Positions 21,346 through 25,331 of a stretch of 25,331 bases of DNA are shown here, piece by piece. Source of the stretch: a virus; the IMG/VR virus record IMGVR_UViG_3300015024_000396, positions 1-25,331 of that record. One strand, 5' to 3'. Each line of letters starts with the position of its first letter. Position 1 is the first letter of the stretch. The notes below the pieces were generated by a model. That model did no database searches. It saw only the letters and a list, made by a program, of their open reading frames with translations, and was not told the DNA's origin. The position numbers and the translations under genes are program-made.

Positions 21346-22980
21346 GTGGCAAATCCTCTCACTTTGACCAATCCGGCGTATGACACGACCGGCAAGAAAT
21401 TCGGCTCGGCAGCCCTGAATGGTGGGTTCGGGTATGTCGCTGGACTGATCACGAGTTTGCCGTTCACAGTCGAATGCTGGTTCAGCACTCCGTCGGCCCC
21501 CGCGTCTATCCAAGTCATCTTTGGGCAATCTCGCACATTCTACTGCGGAATGATGCCAAGCGGCGTTATCCAGTTTCAATATGGCGGGCCCGGCGGCACG
21601 CCGATTACAGTAACGTCAGGCGTGTCCGTCGCCGATGGTCTTTATCATCATGCGGCCATATCGGTGTCAGCCTCCGGGGGCGTGTTCACGGTTGACGGCG
21701 CGGTCATTGCCAATATGACTGCGGGGCAGGTGGCCGCGGCAACGGCGGCGTTCAGCGTAGCGGGGTCTGAGGGGTCCGGTGGACAAGGCTACCTTGGCGT
21801 TCGCGCCCACGGTGGCGAGGGCGCGACATACATGTTCCTAGGCGAGGTCGATGAAGCTGCCGTCTTCAGCGTACAGAAATATACGGGAGCATTCATCCCT
21901 GCGGCCGCGGCTTACGCGGGATCCGAAGCCAATCTCCTCGCGCTCTGGCACCTGGACGGAAACGGAAACGATAGCGCAGCCACAAGCACGACGATAGTGC
22001 CCGGCAACCTGGCCGTCGTTTACTCGCCCTATGGTTGGTCCGGCGGCAAGACCATCAATGCCGGTGGCTACTTTCGCACGCTCTTCACCGGAAGCTCTGT
22101 TGCGTTGACGTTCGACATGTCGGCACAGGTCGCGCCGTACCCACAGATATGGGTGTCGATCGACGGGCAGGCCTGGCAGCAGTTCACGCTTGCCGCATCG
22201 ATCGCGCCTGCCATGCCACCTGCAACCAGCGGGTGGGGACAGCATCACCTCGAAGTCGTCGTGAAATCGACCAGTGCATACGGTGTTGTGCCGCGTTGGT
22301 CACCTCAGGCCGCAGCGGTGATTTTGAGCGGAATCACGCTGGCGGTCGGGGCCACAGTGACAGCGCCATCAGTCGGCGCGCGCAATATTCTAGTTTTCGG
22401 AGATAGCATCACCGAAGGTAACTACACGGTCCAAATCGCAGACACGGACGGATCAGACGCGGCTCTTGGTTGGGCGTATCGGCTGCGACATCTGCTCGGG
22501 GCCGAGGTTGGCGTGGTCGGAATGTCGGCGCAGGGACTGACCCACACCGGGCAGGGGGGCGTGCCGGTGCTGGGGTCAGCTTTCAACCTGATGTGGTCGG
22601 GCCAGGCGCGGAGTTTTACGCCGACGCCATCGCTGATCATAATCAATCAAGGTACGAACGATGGTGGTGCCTCGTCCGGCACGATGCAGGCAGCGTTTCA
22701 AGCGTTTTTAAGCGCGCTCATCGCTGCTGTCCCAACATGCCCGATCGCTGTCTTGCGCCCGTTCGGAGGTTCACAAGCCGCAGCGATCCAGATTGCCATC
22801 GTCGCGACAGGAAGTCCGCGTGTGCATTATTTGGATACGACAGGACTATTCAATACGACACTTTCAACGGATGGTCTTCATCCGTTGGGAATCTCGAACA
22901 TCGCGTCAATCGCGCCGGGTCTTGCAGCAAAGCTGCTGCCGTTGCTTACAGGGGTGGCTAACCCCTGGTCGCGGTCATAA
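21346..22980 (+). CDS. tail-associated LamG / SGNH-hydrolase protein
   Basis: A 544-residue three-part protein. Residues 1-200 form a LamG/concanavalin-like domain (FTVECWFSTP, LYHHAAISVSA, FTVDGAVIANMT, FLGEVDEAAVF). Residues 225-335 look like the jelly-roll found ahead of phage esterases (VVYSPYGWSGGKT, GGYFRTLFTGSSVALTFDMS, PQIWVSIDGQAW). The C-terminal SGNH hydrolase carries FGDSITEG with nucleophile Ser at about 354, GTND at about 437, and DGLHPLG with Asp/His at about 509/512. It probably removes acetyl groups from host surface polysaccharide during adsorption. I chose GTG 21346 because GGGAG lies nine bases upstream; ATG 21313 would overlap the previous gene by 32 bases with no ribosome site. 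Confidence 0.85.
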   Translation: MANPLTLTNPAYDTTGKKFGSAALNGGFGYVAGLITSLPFTVECWFSTPSAPASIQVIFGQSRTFYCGMMPSGVIQFQYGGPGGTPITVTSGVSVADGLYHHAAISVSASGGVFTVDGAVIANMTAGQVAAATAAFSVAGSEGSGGQGYLGVRAHGGEGATYMFLGEVDEAAVFSVQKYTGAFIPAAAAYAGSEANLLALWHLDGNGNDSAATSTTIVPGNLAVVYSPYGWSGGKTINAGGYFRTLFTGSSVALTFDMSAQVAPYPQIWVSIDGQAWQQFTLAASIAPAMPPATSGWGQHHLEVVVKSTSAYGVVPRWSPQAAAVILSGITLAVGATVTAPSVGARNILVFGDSITEGNYTVQIADTDGSDAALGWAYRLRHLLGAEVGVVGMSAQGLTHTGQGGVPVLGSAFNLMWSGQARSFTPTPSLIIINQGTNDGGASSGTMQAAFQAFLSALIAAVPTCPIAVLRPFGGSQAAAIQIAIVATGSPRVHYLDTTGLFNTTLSTDGLHPLGISNIASIAPGLAAKLLPLLTGVANPWSRS

Positions 22981-23356
22981 TCGCGTTTCTGGTACGGCGG
23001 ATGCGGGCACCTCGTCAATGCCCCGACCGGCTGGTGGCGGAGCGACTGTGGTTTTCGTCCACGATCGTCGCATTGTTGCAGACACCATGGATTGTAGGCG
23101 ACGGTGTGCTTGCGGCAGCCTCGAACTGCTTGAGGTCCATGGTTTGGACGCGGCGGGAACGAACTGACGCTGTCCGACGTGATCGGGTTCGATCTGATGA
23201 ACGCGACGGATGCGACGCTCCACGTGGCGCGGCCGATGCTCTTGGCTGGCGGCCCTGCAAGGCGCACGTCGGGCCCCGGAGTAAAAGGCATATGGACATC
23301 GTAACTAACGGATGGATGTGGTCGCGGTCGAGGCGGCTTGACTGGGGGGATAGTGG
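22981..23356 (+). pseudogene. remnant of a fibre-type gene, no intact CDS
   Basis: No convincing gene covers these 376 bases. Two broken stretches look phage-like. One is LEVHGLDAAGTN before TGA 23165-23167. The other, in a neighbouring frame, is NELTLSDVIGFDLMNATDAT with LHVARPMLLAGGPARR, ending at a TAA near 23304. They read as one tail-protein segment split by a frameshift at about 23160. A 22-codon frame from ATG 23292 to 23359 (MDIVTNGWMWSRSRRLDWGD) is open but unsupported. It also includes the GGGGGGATAGTGG upstream region of the following membrane-protein gene. Confidence 0.45.
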
Positions 23357-23626
23357 ATGACCGAGATGCCACCGCCGGACTGGCGTCTGCAGCAGATTGC
23401 GAGAGCCGCAGCCGAGGAGGCTGTGAAAGCGTTCGCCGAGCGCCTTGGAATTGAGGACATCGGCAAGACCAGGCGCAATCTCGACTACCTCGACATGATC
23501 CGCGATCATGCCGAAGGGCGTCTCGTGGAAAGTCGAAAGACGATCTTTACCGTGCTGGGCGGCGCCGTTCTCTTGGTGCTCGGCTATCTCGCAAGCGCTT
23601 TCGGGTTCAGGGGGCATGTTCCATGA
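23357..23626 (+). CDS. small membrane protein of the lysis module, possible holin
   Basis: An 89-residue protein. Residues 1-60 are charged and helical (LQQIARAAAEEAVKAFAERL, TRRNLDYLDMIRDHAEGRLV). One transmembrane helix follows at 63-84 (TIFTVLGGAVLLVLGYLASA), then a short tail. A cytoplasmic helix followed by a C-terminal anchor is common among small phage lysis proteins, such as accessory holins and pinholin-like regulators. It overlaps the next gene in ATGA, and the muramidase is two genes on. The lytic role is inferred from context. It could instead regulate the 3TM holin at 24708. Confidence 0.6.
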   Translation: MTEMPPPDWRLQQIARAAAEEAVKAFAERLGIEDIGKTRRNLDYLDMIRDHAEGRLVESRKTIFTVLGGAVLLVLGYLASAFGFRGHVP

Positions 23627-24153
23627 CGGGACGAAAACTTGCCACCACCTTCGGGGCAATCGCCTTCTGCCTTATGATGACTGGTGCCGGTGTCATGGGC
23701 GGTTTCCTCGCCAGCCGAAGGCCGCCCTTGGTATTATACGACGTGCATGAAGCGGATGGGGTTGCCTTACGCGGCGGGTGGATGGATCTCGACATCTCTC
23801 TGACCCGTCACCGGCTGTGCGACGCCCATGTTGAGCGGTGGCTTTGGCAGGACGTTAATGGTGTCCGGCGGTGGGTACCCTTGTTGCCGGTTGCCAATCC
23901 GCCGACTCCGATTGGCGTTGAGACAACTTACCGCCTGTCGCTTCCGGTGCCTGTAAATATTCCTTCTGGACAATGGCATTATTTCTCGCGGACTCGGGAT
24001 GAGTGCGCTTCACCCCTAAGTCTTGCACGCGAGACTGTACGCGACAGTGGGGATGTTCCGGTGTTGATCCTGGATCCGCCGGATCAAGCCGCGGCGGAGA
24101 TCGTGGCGCCGTCTGACCCGGTCATCATGCGGCACTTGCCAACGGCCCGCTGA
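23623..24153 (+). CDS. membrane-anchored protein of unknown function (176 aa)
   Basis: A 176-residue protein starting MTGRKLATTF, with one N-terminal hydrophobic helix at 7-30 (TTFGAIAFCLMMTGAGVMGG). It has no lipobox and probably stays anchored with its domain in the periplasm. The rest is beta-rich with two Cys (RLCDAHVERWLW near residue 66; TRDECASPLS near 128), which could form a disulfide. WRYF-like content (GQWHYFSRTRDECASPL) and VPVLILDPPD lie toward the C-terminus. It is not a recognised spanin. Its location between a membrane protein and the muramidase suggests a lysis accessory or envelope-facing role, but I do not assign one. Confidence 0.55.
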   Translation: MTGRKLATTFGAIAFCLMMTGAGVMGGFLASRRPPLVLYDVHEADGVALRGGWMDLDISLTRHRLCDAHVERWLWQDVNGVRRWVPLLPVANPPTPIGVETTYRLSLPVPVNIPSGQWHYFSRTRDECASPLSLARETVRDSGDVPVLILDPPDQAAAEIVAPSDPVIMRHLPTAR

Positions 24154-24177
24154 CGACACAACGAGGAGAAACTGGCG

Positions 24178-24708
24178 ATGACATCGTTTGAGCGGGCGTT
24201 CTCCTTCGTTGTGGGCGAGGAGGGAGGCTTCACGCTCTCGCCGCAGGATCCAGGGAATTGGACAGGTGGAAAATGCGGTGCAGGCCGCTGTGCTGGGACA
24301 AAATACGGCATATCCGCAGCTGCCTATCCGGCGTTGGACATTCCGGGCCTGACCCTTGATGGTGCACGCGCGATATATCGGCGGGACTATTGGGAACGGA
24401 TTTCCGGAGAGGGTTTGCCGCCGCCACTGGCACTGCTGGTGTTCGATGCTGCGGTCAACAATGGCGTGGGCCGGGCCTTGCAATGGCTGCAGATCGCAGT
24501 GGGAACCGTGCCGGATGGCATAATGGGACCTGCGACCTTGGCGGCCGTGTCGGCGCAGGCGGGTGCTGGCGCCGCGCTGCTGACCGAGTTTCAGGCCCAG
24601 CGATTGGCGTTTATGGCGGGCTTGCCGACTTGGCGAACTTTTGGCCTCGGGTGGGCGCGTCGGCTGTGCCGGCTGCCATACCAGGCGATCACGATGGGGG
24701 GAATGTGA
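24178..24708 (+). CDS. GH108-family endolysin (muramidase)
   Basis: A 176-residue lysin of glycoside hydrolase family 108, which cuts peptidoglycan glycan strands between MurNAc and GlcNAc. The motif VVGEEGGFTLSPQDPGNWTG (residues 11-30) holds the catalytic Glu in EGG and the D-PGN-T region. TKYGISAAAYPALD (41-54) follows as in the family. Residues 88-125 (VFDAAVNNGVGRALQWLQ, then DGIMGPATLAA) match the C-terminal peptidoglycan-binding domain of these enzymes. There is no signal peptide, so it depends on a holin. ATG 24178 follows GAGGAGAAA. Its stop shares one base with the holin ATG. Confidence 0.9.
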   Translation: MTSFERAFSFVVGEEGGFTLSPQDPGNWTGGKCGAGRCAGTKYGISAAAYPALDIPGLTLDGARAIYRRDYWERISGEGLPPPLALLVFDAAVNNGVGRALQWLQIAVGTVPDGIMGPATLAAVSAQAGAGAALLTEFQAQRLAFMAGLPTWRTFGLGWARRLCRLPYQAITMGGM

Positions 24709-25331
24709 TGGACGTGGGCAGGCTCGCCGTGGATGCGGCAAAGGGGGCAGCGGCGGGGAGTGTTGTGCCCGGGATCGGAACGGCGCTCGGGGCCGTAGGC
24801 GGCATCGTGCTGGATTTGGCGCCGGAGGTTGGGCGCTGGTTGTTCGGGGCGGATGCATCGCCAGTGGTGGCGGCTGTTCAGGCGGCGGTGAGCATCGTCA
24901 CCGGAACCGATGACCCCACCCAGCAAGCAAGCGTGTTGGCTGATCCTGACAAGGCGGGTGCGTTGCGTATCGAACTGATGCGAATTGCGTCTGAACGGGC
25001 GGCAGCGGCAGCCGCGTCGGCCCAGGCAGCATTGTCCTCCCAACTGGCCGACCTTGCGAATGCGCGGGCAATGACGGTTCAGTTGTCGGGACAGGGGAGT
25101 GCGATCGCTTGGGGCGCGCCTGTGGTGAGCATCGTTGTGTTGCTGACGTTCGGCACGGTGGTGGCGATTGCGTTGACACGCGCGATGCCGCCGGGAGCGG
25201 AGCCGGTTTTGAACGTGCTGCTTGGAACACTTGGCGCCATGGCGACGAGCGTGGTTGGATATTGGGTTGGGAGCAGCGCCGGATCCGCACGGAAGGACGC
25301 CCGATTGGCCTCAATAGCGGACAGAAGATGA
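24708..25331 (+). CDS. 3TM holin (gene-transfer-agent holin family)
   Basis: A 207-residue membrane protein resembling the 3TM holins linked to gene-transfer-agent release. Hydrophobic segments lie at about 17-36 (SVVPGIGTALGAVGGIVLDL, weak), 135-157 (WGAPVVSIVVLLTFGTVVAI) and 166-188 (VLNVLLGTLGAMATSVVGYW). A central soluble helix (RIELMRIASERAAAAAASAQ) leads to the conserved A-x-x-x-QL-x-G-x-GS-x-x-AW. The end (WVGSSAGSARKDARLASIAD) is the basic family tail. It would form holes that release the muramidase, to which its gene is coupled (TGATG). Confidence 0.85.
   Translation: MDVGRLAVDAAKGAAAGSVVPGIGTALGAVGGIVLDLAPEVGRWLFGADASPVVAAVQAAVSIVTGTDDPTQQASVLADPDKAGALRIELMRIASERAAAAAASAQAALSSQLADLANARAMTVQLSGQGSAIAWGAPVVSIVVLLTFGTVVAIALTRAMPPGAEPVLNVLLGTLGAMATSVVGYWVGSSAGSARKDARLASIADRR

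Noticed and set aside
23001-23360. 119-codon open frame before the lysis module
   Set aside because: Arg/Trp-rich product without domains. Other frames in the same stretch show phage-like peptide fragments, so the region is better seen as a remnant.
1-25331. tRNA genes, CRISPR arrays, attachment sites or an integrase
   Set aside because: None could be recognised on either strand by eye; att sites cannot be judged without both ends of the element.

Overview
This window is a single plus-strand block of phage late genes in GC-rich DNA with strong G/C preference at third codon positions. It most likely comes from an alphaproteobacterium of the Acetobacteraceae or a related Rhodospirillales group. 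That placement is inferred from the style of the structural proteins, the GH108 lysin and the gene-transfer-agent-type 3TM holin; no host marker gene is present. I read it as a contractile-tailed (Mu/P2-like baseplate) prophage or prophage-derived particle, sitting next to a small accessory patch with an IS630-type transposase fragment and an Imm53-like immunity gene.

Layout. 1-330: C-terminal part of an IS630-family DDE transposase. 488-1108: tandem Imm53-like immunity protein whose first repeat is truncated. 1109-1374: leader with a good sigma70-type promoter, a short leader RNA and a strong intrinsic terminator just ahead of the capsid gene. 1375-4596: putative major capsid protein and three head/neck-region proteins. 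4660-7429: small pre-sheath protein, tail sheath, tail tube, and a tail assembly chaperone with a textbook -1 ribosomal frameshift site. 7426-9655: disturbed tape-measure region, with in-frame stops, a probable frameshift, an AT-richer insert and one intact 355-aa gene. 9671-14004: baseplate genes (tail/hub-region protein, LysM-like X protein, gpD-like hub, gpV spike, gp25/W, J, I-like). 14061-22980: about 9 kb of receptor-binding genes: glycine-rich fibre, fibre-tail adaptor, beta-helix tailspike, two modular fibres, a free tip domain, and a LamG/SGNH esterase. 22981-23356: remnant DNA. 23357-25331: lysis module with two small membrane proteins, a GH108 muramidase and a 3TM holin.

How it fits together. 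Most genes overlap by 1-4 bases or sit within 15 bases of each other, as in one late operon. The capsid and neck genes build the head end, the sheath, tube and chaperone build the tail, the W/J/I/V/D proteins form the baseplate, the fibre cassette binds and probably trims host surface glycans, and the last genes release the particle. The striking absences are terminase, portal and prohead protease, which normally precede the capsid gene, and a convincing full-length tape measure. These make a defective or domesticated particle a real possibility, although packaging genes could lie outside the window.
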